From assembly GCA_934597725.1 (NCBI GenBank), contig CAKTSK010000008.1:15169-79168 (forward strand): a DNA stretch of 64,000 nucleotides, written 5' to 3'. Every line of letters begins with the position of its first letter. Within the stretch, counting starts at the first letter, position 1. The notes below the pieces were generated by a model. It ran no database searches. It saw only the letters and a program-made list of their open reading frames with translations, and was not told where the DNA came from. Source of the DNA: an uncultured Eubacteriales bacterium. GTDB lineage: Bacteria; Bacillota; Clostridia; Oscillospirales; Oscillospiraceae. Position numbers and translations under genes: made by a program. Below are positions 1 through 8,384 of the stretch, one piece after another.

Positions 1-1
1 C

Positions 2-1321
2 TTGAGCGACGTCATCAGCAAGATCAACAATCTGCGTGGCCAGGGCTATTATGTCATCGCCCGGGTCAAGAACAGCGGCCACTTTGTCCCCATCGCCAAG
101 ACCATTTCCGGAGACGCTCAGCTCTACGATCCGGGCGCCGCCTCAAAGAAGCTGCTGTCGGAATACGACGGCACCATCGGCGGGCTGATCTATTTCAAGG
201 CCAATGCCGCGGGCAAGGACACCATTCTGCCGGAGCTGGCCAACCCCGGCGCGCCCAAGGTAAACAAGCTCTCTGCCACCTATGGCGACGGCGACCGGGC
301 CACCGTTTCCTGGAGCGCCGCCGATCTGGCCACCCACTATAACATTTACATTGACCAGAAGCAGAGCAACGGCAGCTGGAAGGAGAACGTCAGAACCTAT
401 TTCTATGCCACCTCTCCCTATACCATTGACCGCCTGCCGGCGGGGACCTATCGGCTGAAAGTCCAGGCCACCAACGGGAACAACTGGACCTATGCCAACT
501 CGGAGTATCAGACCTTCACCGTCAAGTCCGGCCACCTTACCATCACCTTCAACGCCAACGGCGGCAGTGTGACGCCCGGTTCCGAGCTGGTCTCTAAAAA
601 CAGCACCTATGACCTGCCCACCCCCACCCGCAGCAACGCCGCCTTCCTGGGCTGGTACACTGCCCAGGGCAAGGAGATGGTCACCAACGGCACGCCCCTC
701 AAGAGTGCCTATGGACAAACCCTGGTCGCTTACTGGGACACCAAGGGCCGGAGCCTGAAAAAAACCGCGTCCTATCAGAACAACTTCAAGGATGTGTCCA
801 AGAGCGCCTGGTACTACAACAACGTCGCTGCCTCTTATGAGTATGGTCTCATGAACGGCACCAAGCCCGGAGAATTTGAGCCCACCAAGCCGATCTCCGC
901 CGTCCAGGCCATCACGCTGGCAGCCCGGCTGCGGAAGCTCTATCTCACCGGCAACGGGACCTTTGCCGCGTCGAATCCCTGGTACAAGTCCTATACGGAC
1001 TATGCCATCAACCAGAAGATCATCTCCTCTCTGCCGAAGGACCTGAACGCTTCCCTCTCCCGGCAGGAGTTTGCCGCCATTCTGGCCAACGCCTTCCCCG
1101 ACTCGGCGCTGCCGACGGTCAATCTGGTCCCGGATGGGTCCATCCCTGACGTCTATCGGTCGGACACCGGGATCTATAAGCTGTACCGGGCGGGTATCCT
1201 GGCCGGCAACGACGACGCCGGGACCTTCCGGCCCAACGCGCCCATTACCCGGGCAGAGGTTGCCACGATCCTGGTGCGGATGGCAGACCCCAATGTGCGG
1301 CTGCTCTTCTCATTGGGGTGA
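2..1321 (+). CDS. SLH-domain surface protein, C-terminal part (cut by window edge)
   Basis: This is the C-terminal 439 residues of a larger exported protein; the true start lies left of the window, and the TTG at position 2 is probably an internal Leu codon. Residues 1-67 resemble the end of a C39-like papain-fold domain (a GHFVPI strand, then YDPG). Residues about 84-175 look like a fibronectin type III domain. Residues about 178-246 are an InlB B-type repeat (FNANGGSV, FLGWYT). Three SLH repeats follow from about 260 (NFKDVSKSAWYYNNV; PWYKSYTDYAI; a last one ending in PITRAEVATILVRM). SLH domains anchor proteins to the cell wall. The role of the enzyme-like N-terminus is inferred only. Confidence 0.85.
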   Translation: MSDVISKINNLRGQGYYVIARVKNSGHFVPIAKTISGDAQLYDPGAASKKLLSEYDGTIGGLIYFKANAAGKDTILPELANPGAPKVNKLSATYGDGDRATVSWSAADLATHYNIYIDQKQSNGSWKENVRTYFYATSPYTIDRLPAGTYRLKVQATNGNNWTYANSEYQTFTVKSGHLTITFNANGGSVTPGSELVSKNSTYDLPTPTRSNAAFLGWYTAQGKEMVTNGTPLKSAYGQTLVAYWDTKGRSLKKTASYQNNFKDVSKSAWYYNNVAASYEYGLMNGTKPGEFEPTKPISAVQAITLAARLRKLYLTGNGTFAASNPWYKSYTDYAINQKIISSLPKDLNASLSRQEFAAILANAFPDSALPTVNLVPDGSIPDVYRSDTGIYKLYRAGILAGNDDAGTFRPNAPITRAEVATILVRMADPNVRLLFSLG

Positions 1322-1350
1322 GCGAGGCGCAAAACGTAATAACATGTGAC

Positions 1351-1395
1351 CCAGCCCCCAGCCGGCGTTGCCGGCTGGGGGCTGGATGATTTTTT
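1351..1395. terminator. Rho-independent terminator between convergent SLH genes
   Basis: A perfect 15-bp stem (CCAGCCCCCAGCCGG and its complement) encloses a 5-nt loop and is followed by ATGATTTTTT on the plus strand. It closes the left-edge gene and may also stop transcription of the convergent gene. Confidence 0.9.
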
Positions 1396-1411
1396 AGCGC
1401 ATTCGCCTTCT

Positions 1412-2887
1412 TTACGACACGCCATTCTGCTCGGAAAAGTTCATGAAAATCTGTGCAATCTGCGCGCGGGTGGCATTGCCCTTTGGCAGAAGGAGATGAT
1501 TGCTGCCGTTGAGAATGTTCTGACCGACTGCCCATTCCATGGCAGTCTTTGCCCAAGGAGAAATGGTGCTGCTGTCCGAGAATCCACTCAGATCCCCTGT
1601 AGCACCTGTCTCCAACTTCATATACTTGGCAAAACGGTAGAGGATCGTTGCCATTTCCTCCCTGGTCACACTCTTCTGGGGCGCAAAGGTACCGTTCTCA
1701 TAGCCACCAACGATCTGATTGCTCGCGGCCCAGTTGACAGACTTTGCATACCAATCTCCCTTGGAGACATCGGAAAAACTGCTGTTTCCTTCGGCAGGCG
1801 AACCGGCCATGCGATGGAGAATGGTAACGATCTGCGCCCGGGTCGTGGTGCGACGCGGGGCAAAGCTGCCATCTTCCATCCCGGTCATCATGCCCTCACC
1901 GTAGACGTATTGCACTGCGTCGTAAAACCAGTCGTTCGGCCTGACATCGGGAAAAGAGCCGCCTTGCTCCGGGCCGCTCCCGCCGCTCTCCGTATAGGAG
2001 AGAAGGGCTTCCCGCATGGCGCTCCCCGCAGACCACTTGCCCTGAAGCACATGAACCCCTGCAAGCTCATCCGTAAAGAAGGGGTCCTTGATGGGGCTCC
2101 ATGCCTTCTCCGCCTTGTCCTGCCATGTTTTCCATTCCTGGAAGGAGGAAACCGCCAAAAATTGACCGTCTACTTTGGTGCGATAGAGATGACCGCCCTT
2201 ACTTCCCGCGCCCCAAGGCTCAAAGACCCAGCCTTCCTGCTGCAGCTTCTCCACCGTGTCATAGTAAGACGCTTCTTGTGAAACGGGATATGGAATGCGA
2301 GGGACCAACGCAGACACACCGTCTTCTGACATGGCAGTATAGTTCATCTCATGACGCAGGAGAAAAAGATCGGCATTCTGTATCTTATAATATAGTTTCC
2401 CCTCTGCACCAATGACGTCCTGGCGCTCTCCGTCCCGGACACAAATCGCAGGGGTCCCAGAATACTTCCCCAGTTCAGGATAGCTGGCATAACCGCTTTC
2501 AGCATCAAAGGCAAAATCTTTGTCGAAATCGTGTGCTACTGCACGAGTTCCGTCCCAGGTCCAGACGCAAAGGGTCTCTACCTCTGTCTCTCCGGTGCCC
2601 GAATAGGTATCCTGGAGCCACGCGGTAAAGAGCAAGGGCATCCCATCGCCAGCCAGATCTACTAAAATGGCCTGCTCTTTTGAAACGGTAGACGAGAGCA
2701 CCTCGGCGTATGCCTGTGCCATCTCAGAGGACATTCTGCACTGGCTGACGTCTCCATAATAAGCAACGTCAGCAAGGCTCGTTGATTTGGAATCTGCTGC
2801 CATCGCTGACACAGGCAGCAGCCCTGCAAGCAAGCAAAAGCTCAAAAACAACGCTGCCATTTTTTTCGGGAATGTTGACGGGATCAT
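1412..2887 (-). CDS. Exported SLH-domain protein
   Basis: A 491-residue secreted protein. The N-terminus is a signal peptide (MIPSTFPKK, a hydrophobic core, cleavage likely after VSAMA). Residues about 30-300 form a region I do not recognise; it mentions no catalytic motif that I can see. Three SLH repeats follow, beginning at FPDVRPNDWFYDAV, FSDVSKGDWYAKSV and FSDSSTISPWAKTA, each ending in a TR.Q/E..TILYRF-type helix. I chose the ATG at 2887 because AAGGAGAGG lies 4 nt upstream; an upstream in-frame ATG at 2905 overlaps that site. It converges on another SLH protein. The probable role is an S-layer-associated surface protein of unknown substrate. Confidence 0.88.
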   Translation of the reverse strand: MIPSTFPKKMAALFLSFCLLAGLLPVSAMAADSKSTSLADVAYYGDVSQCRMSSEMAQAYAEVLSSTVSKEQAILVDLAGDGMPLLFTAWLQDTYSGTGETEVETLCVWTWDGTRAVAHDFDKDFAFDAESGYASYPELGKYSGTPAICVRDGERQDVIGAEGKLYYKIQNADLFLLRHEMNYTAMSEDGVSALVPRIPYPVSQEASYYDTVEKLQQEGWVFEPWGAGSKGGHLYRTKVDGQFLAVSSFQEWKTWQDKAEKAWSPIKDPFFTDELAGVHVLQGKWSAGSAMREALLSYTESGGSGPEQGGSFPDVRPNDWFYDAVQYVYGEGMMTGMEDGSFAPRRTTTRAQIVTILHRMAGSPAEGNSSFSDVSKGDWYAKSVNWAASNQIVGGYENGTFAPQKSVTREEMATILYRFAKYMKLETGATGDLSGFSDSSTISPWAKTAMEWAVGQNILNGSNHLLLPKGNATRAQIAQIFMNFSEQNGVS

Positions 2888-2975
2888 ACTACCTCTCCTT
2901 TTCATTTTACTTAGCAGATGGCTTCATTATAACAAAGGCATAGCCGGGACGCATTATCCTGGGATAACGAAAGCT

Positions 2976-3020
2976 GAAAAAAACGCCCTTTCCGCTGATA
3001 ACTCAAACGGAAAGGGCGTT
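2976..3020 (-). terminator. Terminator of yebC
   Basis: A 13-bp stem (AACGCCCTTTCCG with its complement, 13-nt loop) is followed on the minus strand by a run of T, about 80 bases past the yebC stop. Confidence 0.85.
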
Positions 3021-3098
3021 CAAAATACATCATATCAGAAAAAACTATCCTGATCCCTCGGCGAAACAGCAGAAAACACCAGCCGTGTTTTGATCCTG

Positions 3099-3833
3099 TT
3101 ACTCCTGCTCCCAGTTATGATAGACGTTCTGCACGTCGTCATTGTCCTCGAGCGCGTCGATGAGCTTCTCCATGTTCTTCAGGTCCCCGGCGTCGGTGAG
3201 CTTGACGTAGTTCTGGGGCACCATCTCCACCTGGGCAGAGGCGGGGACATAGCCCTTGGCCTCCAGGGCGGCGGCGACCTTGCCGCAGTCGTCAGGCTCG
3301 GTGTAGATGGTGAAGCAGCCTTCCTCGGGCTCAAAGTCCGATGCGCCGCAGTCCAGGGCGTCCATCATCACGGCATCCTCTTCCAGGTCGCCGTCCTCGT
3401 TGTCCAGCAGGATCACGCCCTTGCGGTCGAAGGACCAGGAGACGCAGCCGGTGGCCCCCAGGCCCTTGCCGAACTTGTCCAGCAGGTGCCGGACCTCGGG
3501 CGCGGTCCGCTGGCGGTTGTCGGTCAGGGCCTCCACGATCACGGCCACGCCGTTGGGACCATAGCCCTCGTAGACCACGCTCTCGTAGTTGTCGGTGTTG
3601 CCGGCGCCCAGGGCCTTGTCGATGGTGCGCTTGATGTTGTCGTTGGGCATGTTCACGGCCTTTGCCTTGGCAATGACGGTGGCCAGACGGGAGTTGTTGT
3701 TGGGGTCGCCGGAGCCGCCGGTCTTGACGGCCACGATGATCTCCTTGGCGATCTTGGTGAAGGCAGCGCTGCGCTTGGCGTCCGCCGCCCCCTTGGTTTT
3801 CTGAATGTTATGCCATTTGGAATGTCCAGACAT
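3099..3833 (-). CDS. yebC: YebC/PmpR family regulator or translation factor
   Basis: A 244-residue YebC family protein, the normal family length. It opens with the diagnostic MSGHSKWHNIQ..K...DAKR segment and carries the acidic C-terminal domains typical of the family. Members bind DNA as transcription regulators; some help ribosomes through proline-rich stretches, so the exact role is open. It is a single gene with its own promoter (3902-3930) and terminator. A 7-bp hairpin (3862-3884) sits in the roughly 60-nt leader. Function is assigned from family recognition only. Confidence 0.95.
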   Translation of the reverse strand: MSGHSKWHNIQKTKGAADAKRSAAFTKIAKEIIVAVKTGGSGDPNNNSRLATVIAKAKAVNMPNDNIKRTIDKALGAGNTDNYESVVYEGYGPNGVAVIVEALTDNRQRTAPEVRHLLDKFGKGLGATGCVSWSFDRKGVILLDNEDGDLEEDAVMMDALDCGASDFEPEEGCFTIYTEPDDCGKVAAALEAKGYVPASAQVEMVPQNYVKLTDAGDLKNMEKLIDALEDNDDVQNVYHNWEQE

Positions 3834-3861
3834 CGGTATCGTTCCCTTCTATCATAAGAAT

Positions 3862-3884
3862 GATGGGGCGCTCAGGTCCCCATC
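3862..3884 (-). repeat. Hairpin in yebC leader
   Basis: GATGGGG and CCCCATC form a 7-bp stem over a 9-nt loop between the promoter and the start of yebC. It has no T-run, so it is not an obvious terminator; it could affect mRNA stability or translation. Confidence 0.45.
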
Positions 3885-3901
3885 GGTGTTGTTACGAAGC
3901 A

Positions 3902-3930
3902 ATTCTATCACAGTGCGCCTGCCTTGACAA
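3902..3930 (-). promoter_or_regulatory. Sigma-A promoter of yebC
   Basis: On the minus strand TTGTCA and TAGAAT are separated by 17 nt, directly below the nif3 stop and upstream of yebC. Confidence 0.85.
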
Positions 3931-3940
3931 GGCTTCTCCC

Positions 3941-4738
3941 TCAGAAATATCGGAAAACCTCGCCCTGCTGCCCGGCTACCTGCACTTCCAGCTCCGGAAA
4001 GGCCTCTGCCACCCACTGGGCCAGCACAGGGCAGACCACTGTTTCCGTGGAATAGTGGCCGGCATCCAGGAGATTGATCCCCAGCGCCTGGGCCTCCAGA
4101 TACTGGTCGTGCTTGAGGTCTGCGGTCAGGAAGGTATCGCAGCCCTTTTCCTGCACCAGAGACAGCATACTGCCGCAGGCGCCGCCGCCCACCGCCAGAC
4201 GGGACACCGGCCGGCCGGCATCCATGCCCCGCAGGCCCTCCAGCCCCAGGCGCTGCTTGACCTGTTCGACAAAGGCAGACAGGGGCTGCGGACCACCCGG
4301 CAGGTCTCCCACCAGGCCGATGCCGTAGGGATTGCCCTGGGCATCGGTGCCCAGTTCTTCCAGGACGGTCGTCTCTGCCAGTCCTACCCGCCGGGCCAGT
4401 TCTGTGTTCACGCCGCCCTCGGCCGCGTCCAGGTTCGTGTGGGCGCAGATGGCCGCAATGTGCTGCTCCACCAGGGCCAGCAGATTCCGGCCGGTGGTGG
4501 TCTCGTCGGTGACCCGGCCGATGGTCCCCCAGATCACCGGATGGTGTGCCAGGATCAGTTGACAACCCTTTTCTGCTGCCTCCTGGATCACTGCCGGGGT
4601 GATGTCCAGGGCCACCAGGACCCGGGTGACCTCCTGCTCGCCCCGGCCCACCAGAAAGCCGGCGTTGTCAAAGCCCATCTGGGTCCGAAAGGGCGCCTTC
4701 CGGTCCAGCAGGGCATAGATTTCGTTTACCGTTGCCAT
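3941..4738 (-). CDS. Nif3-like dinuclear metal centre protein
   Basis: A 265-residue NIF3/DUF34 protein, the usual family length. Visible motifs include the metal-binding LAHHPVIW segment near residue 65, AAICAHTNLD near residue 98 and the C-terminal GHYSTE segment. The family folds into toroidal hexamers with two metals per subunit; GTP cyclohydrolase-like activity has been proposed for relatives but the cellular role is unsettled. I use the ATG at 4738, which overlaps the end of trmK by 13 nt, because it gives the family length. The trmK-nif3 pairing is widespread in Firmicutes and indicates co-transcription. Confidence 0.92.
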   Translation of the reverse strand: MATVNEIYALLDRKAPFRTQMGFDNAGFLVGRGEQEVTRVLVALDITPAVIQEAAEKGCQLILAHHPVIWGTIGRVTDETTTGRNLLALVEQHIAAICAHTNLDAAEGGVNTELARRVGLAETTVLEELGTDAQGNPYGIGLVGDLPGGPQPLSAFVEQVKQRLGLEGLRGMDAGRPVSRLAVGGGACGSMLSLVQEKGCDTFLTADLKHDQYLEAQALGINLLDAGHYSTETVVCPVLAQWVAEAFPELEVQVAGQQGEVFRYF

Positions 4739-5430
4739 TGGCTCCACTCCTCTCGCATCTGTTCCAGTTCCTCTATCAGCGCCGTCTCCCGGGCCAGGGC
4801 CGCAGGGTCCGGCGCTTTGCCCCGGGCCATCCCTGCCAGCGCCCGGCGGCGGCGGCGCAGCAGATCCTCCAGGTGCGCCAGCCGGTGGGGGGACACGTCC
4901 CCTGGCTGCTGGCGGCCGGCCAGCAGTTCCGCCGGGGTATACGGCGTGCTCGCTCCGCCAGTGGCCCGGAGGATAGTGTATCGCTTGTCCCCTTCCTCCG
5001 CCAGGGTCTCCTGCTGGATCACATAGCCGTGGTCCACCAGCCACCGGCGCAGCTCCTCCTGGGCGCTCATGGGCTGCAGGAGCAGGCAGGTCTGCCGGGT
5101 CCAGGGGGCGGCAGAGAGAATGCGGGCGATCAAATCGCCGCCCATGCCGGCGATGATCACGGTATCTGCCTCCCCTGCTGCCAGCCCTGTCAGGCCGTCG
5201 CAGCGGCGGAAGGCGATCCCCTCCGTGACTCCATAGGTCCGGGCGGTCTCCCGGCCCCGGTCCAGAGGCCCGTCGTTGACATCAGAGGCAATGGCTGCCC
5301 GGACTCTGCCCTGCAAGAGCAGCCAGGTGGGCAGATAGGCATGGTCAGTCCCTACGTCGGCCACCTTGGCCCCCTGGGGGACCTGGGCCGCCAGGGCCGC
5401 CAGCCGCGGGGACAATTCCAAGGGTCTCAT
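4726..5430 (-). CDS. trmK: tRNA (adenine(22)-N1)-methyltransferase TrmK
   Basis: A 234-residue class I SAM-dependent methyltransferase that modifies A22 in the D-loop of tRNA. Motif I is VADVGTDHAYLP (near residue 24), followed by ASDVNDGPL and the IAGMGGDLI active-site segment, which together are typical of TrmK. The start at 5430 has AAGGAGG about 8 nt upstream. It overlaps nif3, as in many Firmicutes. A terminator and a small redox gene lie upstream, so trmK probably starts its own transcript, although I found no clear promoter. Confidence 0.93.
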   Translation of the reverse strand: MRPLELSPRLAALAAQVPQGAKVADVGTDHAYLPTWLLLQGRVRAAIASDVNDGPLDRGRETARTYGVTEGIAFRRCDGLTGLAAGEADTVIIAGMGGDLIARILSAAPWTRQTCLLLQPMSAQEELRRWLVDHGYVIQQETLAEEGDKRYTILRATGGASTPYTPAELLAGRQQPGDVSPHRLAHLEDLLRRRRRALAGMARGKAPDPAALARETALIEELEQMREEWSQWQR

Positions 5431-5469
5431 CTCATCCACCTCCTTGGCAGAGGTTCTCTCTGCCCACAA

Positions 5470-5497
5470 AAAACGGGAGCGGAATGTCCGCCCCCGT
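5470..5497 (-). terminator. Terminator of the DUF1858 gene
   Basis: An 11-bp stem with one G-U pair (ACGGGGGCGGA against TCCGCTCCCGT) is followed on the minus strand by TTTTTTG, just beyond the stop of the small redox-disulfide gene. Confidence 0.8.
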
Positions 5498-5504
5498 TTT
5501 CCTG

Positions 5505-5714
5505 TTACTTCCGGTTTGCTGCAATGATCGCATTGAGCTTGTCTACCAGGTCCTCCACGGGCTGGTCGTGGACCAGGCAAGCCTGCTCCACCGTCTCGTT
5601 CCGGGAGGCGGGGCAGCCCAGGCAATGCATCCCGATGTCGATGAATGCCGGAGCAGTCTCCGGAGCAATATCCAGGATGTCACCCACGATGGTGTCTTTG
5701 GTAATGGTTGCCAT
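5505..5714 (-). CDS. DUF1858 redox-disulfide domain protein
   Basis: A 69-residue single-domain protein of the DUF1858 family, which is often found with hybrid-cluster proteins and carries a presumed redox disulfide. The signature is visible: MHCLGCPASRNETVEQAC, with a CxxC near residue 31 and a third Cys after the helix. The ATG at 5714 follows GGAGGA by 7 nt; longer starts would lack a binding site. It lies between two terminators and is probably monocistronic. The redox partner is unknown; nothing next to it points to one. Confidence 0.88.
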   Translation of the reverse strand: MATITKDTIVGDILDIAPETAPAFIDIGMHCLGCPASRNETVEQACLVHDQPVEDLVDKLNAIIAANRK

Positions 5715-5748
5715 AATGACGTCCTCCATTCTATTGGGATTGTTTTTC

Positions 5749-5790
5749 AAAAAAGGGGAACTGACCGTTGGCGGCAGCTCCCCTTTTTTT
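5749..5790 (-). terminator. Terminator of the ispH-rpsA fusion gene
   Basis: An A-rich/T-rich stem (AAAAAAGGGGA with TCCCCTTTTTT, extended by CTG/CAG across a one-base mismatch) lies 25 bases past the fusion gene stop. It could work in both directions. Confidence 0.85.
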
Positions 5791-5814
5791 GTCTGTTCTC
5801 AGCCGAGGGGGGAA

Positions 5815-7773
5815 TCAGTCTTCCTCGTCCTCGTCGTCCATGGCCCGTGCGTCGTTGAGCAGAGCGCGGATGGACAGGGAGACCTTTTGACGGTCGTAGT
5901 CGATGTCGGTGATCTTGACATCCACGATCTGGCCTTCCTCCAGCACATCGCCGGGCTTCTCGATCCGGTGATCTGCGATCTGGGAGATGTGGATCAGGCC
6001 GTCCACGCCGGGCACGATCTCGGCGAAGGCGCCGAAGGTCATCAGCTTGACCACACGGACGCTGGCCACGGAACCCACCTCATAGGTGGAAGTAAACTTC
6101 TCCCAGGGATCCTCGTTGTGATCCTTCATGCCCAGGGAGATCTTCTTCTTCTCCGGGTCAAAGGAGATGACATACACGCTGACCTTGTCGCCCACGGAAA
6201 CCACTTCCGCAGGATTCTTGATGCGGCTCCAGGACAGCTCGGAGACGTGGACCATGCCGTCCACACCGCCGATGTCGACGAAAGCGCCGTAAGAAGTCAG
6301 GGACTTGACGGTGCCCTCATACTTCTTGCCCTCTTCGATGTTTGCCCAGACCTCGGCGGCCTTGGCGGCGCGCTCCTCGGCCTGCACGGCACGGATGGAA
6401 CCCACCACGCGGCGGCGGGAACGGTTGACCTCGGTGATGCGCAGCTTCACGCGCTCCTTGATCATCTCGGACAGGTCGGCCCCTCTGGGCATCCCGGTCT
6501 GGGAGGCGGGCACGAAGACGCGGATGCCCTTGACGTTGACCACGATGCCGCCCTTGTTGTCCTCGGTCACGGTCCCTTCCAGGATGGTCTTTTCCTCCAC
6601 GGCGGCCTCGATGGTGTCCCAGTTCTTCACGCTGTCCAGACGCTTCTTGGACAGGGTGGCCACGCCCTCCACGTCGTTGACGCGCATGACGTAGGTCTCG
6701 ATCTCGTCACCCACCTTCACGATGTCCTCGGGCTTGACGGAAGGATCGTCGCTCAGCTCAGACATCGGGATGTAGCCGGCGTGCTTGGTGCCCAGGTCCA
6801 CGTTGACTTCCGTGGCGGTGATGCCGGTAACGATACCAGTGACCTTGTCCCCCGTATTTAAAGTTTTGATCGACTTCTCCAGCATGTCCGCAAAGGACTC
6901 TTCGATCTCCATCGTGTTGTTGATTTCCTCGCTCATTTTGTTGTTGACCTCCTTTATTATCCACCCCGGCGTGGACGCGCCGGCGGTGATTCCCACAGAA
7001 GCTACCCCGCTCACCTTACTCCGGTCGAGCTCCTCAGCCCGGCTGATGTGGTAAACCAGCGGGCAGTGTGCCCGGCATAACTCAGCAAGACGGGTCGTGT
7101 TGGAGCTTTTCCGGTCACCGATGACGATCATGGCCTGGCATTGCTCCGCCAAACTCTGCGCTTCTGATTGCCGCATACACGTAGCATCACATATTGTATC
7201 AAAGATTTCGGCGTTTGTACACTCTTTTTTTACTTTTTCTCGGCAGGGCGTCCAAATTCTATCCGTTGATGTAGTTTGTGAAACCATGGTCACGGGTTTT
7301 TGTGAATTTTCGTTCTCTTCCTCCAAAAATGCCGTCAGCTCCTCCACCGACCGGAAGATCCTGGCCCCGGTGCACCAGCCCGCAATGGCTTGCACCTCAG
7401 GGTGTTCCGGCGTGCCGATGATGATCACCTGCCGGCCCCGGCGGCTGGCGTCGGCCACAATGTCATGGATCTTGGCCACCTTCACGCAGGTGGCGTCGGC
7501 CACGGGCGCGCCCATCTCTTCCAGGGCGTCATAGACGGCCTTCCCCTCCCCGTGGGAGCGGATGATGACGCCGTATCCCGGCGGCACCTGATCCAGCCGG
7601 TCCACGCAGGCCACCCCCCGGGCGGCCAGGTCGGCGATGACGTGGTCGTTGTGGATCACCGGCCCCAGCATCACATAGGGCGCGCCGCTGTCGGCGATCT
7701 TCTGGGCCAGGTCCACCGCCCGGCGCACGCCGAAGCAGAAGCCCGCCGTTTTGGCTAAGATCACTTGGCGCAT
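5815..7773 (-). CDS. IspH reductase fused to a four-domain S1 RNA-binding protein
   Basis: A 652-residue fusion. Residues 1-279 are 4-hydroxy-3-methylbut-2-enyl diphosphate reductase, the last step of the MEP isoprenoid pathway. Its three iron-sulfur ligands are C13, C96 and C195, and the active site includes H41, H74, H124 and E126. Residues about 300-645 hold four S1 RNA-binding repeats (for example GAFVDIGGVDGMVHVSELS), as in a short ribosomal protein S1, ending in an acidic tail. Such fusions are known in Clostridia. A good ribosome-binding site and ATG sit exactly at the junction (see 6934-6954). The start overlaps plsC by 13 nt, so it is the last gene of the cmk-plsC operon. Confidence 0.95.
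   Translation of the reverse strand: MRQVILAKTAGFCFGVRRAVDLAQKIADSGAPYVMLGPVIHNDHVIADLAARGVACVDRLDQVPPGYGVIIRSHGEGKAVYDALEEMGAPVADATCVKVAKIHDIVADASRRGRQVIIIGTPEHPEVQAIAGWCTGARIFRSVEELTAFLEEENENSQKPVTMVSQTTSTDRIWTPCREKVKKECTNAEIFDTICDATCMRQSEAQSLAEQCQAMIVIGDRKSSNTTRLAELCRAHCPLVYHISRAEELDRSKVSGVASVGITAGASTPGWIIKEVNNKMSEEINNTMEIEESFADMLEKSIKTLNTGDKVTGIVTGITATEVNVDLGTKHAGYIPMSELSDDPSVKPEDIVKVGDEIETYVMRVNDVEGVATLSKKRLDSVKNWDTIEAAVEEKTILEGTVTEDNKGGIVVNVKGIRVFVPASQTGMPRGADLSEMIKERVKLRITEVNRSRRRVVGSIRAVQAEERAAKAAEVWANIEEGKKYEGTVKSLTSYGAFVDIGGVDGMVHVSELSWSRIKNPAEVVSVGDKVSVYVISFDPEKKKISLGMKDHNEDPWEKFTSTYEVGSVASVRVVKLMTFGAFAEIVPGVDGLIHISQIADHRIEKPGDVLEEGQIVDVKITDIDYDRQKVSLSIRALLNDARAMDDEDEED
6934..6954 (-). 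promoter_or_regulatory. Internal ribosome-binding site and ATG at the IspH/S1 junction
   Basis: On the minus strand AAGGAGG (6948-6954) is followed after 11 nt by an in-frame ATG (6934-6936) encoding MSEEINN. It could give a free S1 protein of about 373 residues besides the fusion. The Shine-Dalgarno bases are translated as Lys-Glu-Val in the fusion. Confidence 0.6.
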
Positions 7774-8384
7774 TCTCTGGCCTCCATTTCCTCCCGGCTG
7801 TCCCGGACCTCCCGGATGTGGTCCATGATCTGCTGGGTGACCACCTCATAGTCCTCTGCGGTGGCCCGGCGGCCGCCGGGGAAGGGCTGATAGGGCTTGC
7901 CGATGTAAACCTTGGTGCGCTGAAAGGCTTTCCGCTCGGGAGAGATGTAGACCGGCAGCACTGGCACGCCCGTGCGAATGGCCATCATGGCCGCCCCGGT
8001 CTTTCCCTCGCCGATCTCCTCGTGGCGGGTCCCCTCGGGGAAGATCAGCAGCTTTTCCTTGCCCTTCAGGGCCTTCAGGGCGGATTTGACCGCCCCGACA
8101 TCCGACTTCCCCCGGCGGACCCAGATCACAAAGCCCAGCCAGTTGAGCAACCCGCCCACCACGGGGTAGTGCCGGATCTCCTCCTTGGCCATGATCCAGA
8201 TCTTATCCTTGCGGTGGAAGGAATAGACGATGTAAAAGGGGTCAGAATTATGGACGTGATTGGAGCAGATCACTGCCCCTCCCTCGGGAATGTTCTCTTT
8301 CCCGAAGGCTTTCAGCGGGGTGCGGAAGGTCACAACGCTGAAAATGGCCTTGCTGACCACATAGGCAAATTCATAGAGTGTCAC
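7761..8384 (-). CDS. plsC: 1-acyl-sn-glycerol-3-phosphate acyltransferase
   Basis: A 207-residue membrane-associated acyltransferase that makes phosphatidic acid from lysophosphatidate. The catalytic Hx4D motif is in SNHVHNSDPF (near residue 42) and the substrate-binding FPEGTR is near residue 116. A hydrophobic stretch (VVGGLLNWLGFVIWV) fits the membrane-facing surface. The GTG start at 8384 overlaps the cmk stop as GTGA, and the 3' end overlaps ispH by 13 nt, so these genes are translationally coupled. The cmk-plsC-ispH order is common in Clostridia. Confidence 0.93.
   Translation of the reverse strand: MTLYEFAYVVSKAIFSVVTFRTPLKAFGKENIPEGGAVICSNHVHNSDPFYIVYSFHRKDKIWIMAKEEIRHYPVVGGLLNWLGFVIWVRRGKSDVGAVKSALKALKGKEKLLIFPEGTRHEEIGEGKTGAAMMAIRTGVPVLPVYISPERKAFQRTKVYIGKPYQPFPGGRRATAEDYEVVTQQIMDHIREVRDSREEMEARECAK

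Noticed and set aside
3090..3857. A plus-strand open frame covering yebC
   Set aside because: Val/Leu/Gly/His-rich antisense shadow of a clear YebC gene.
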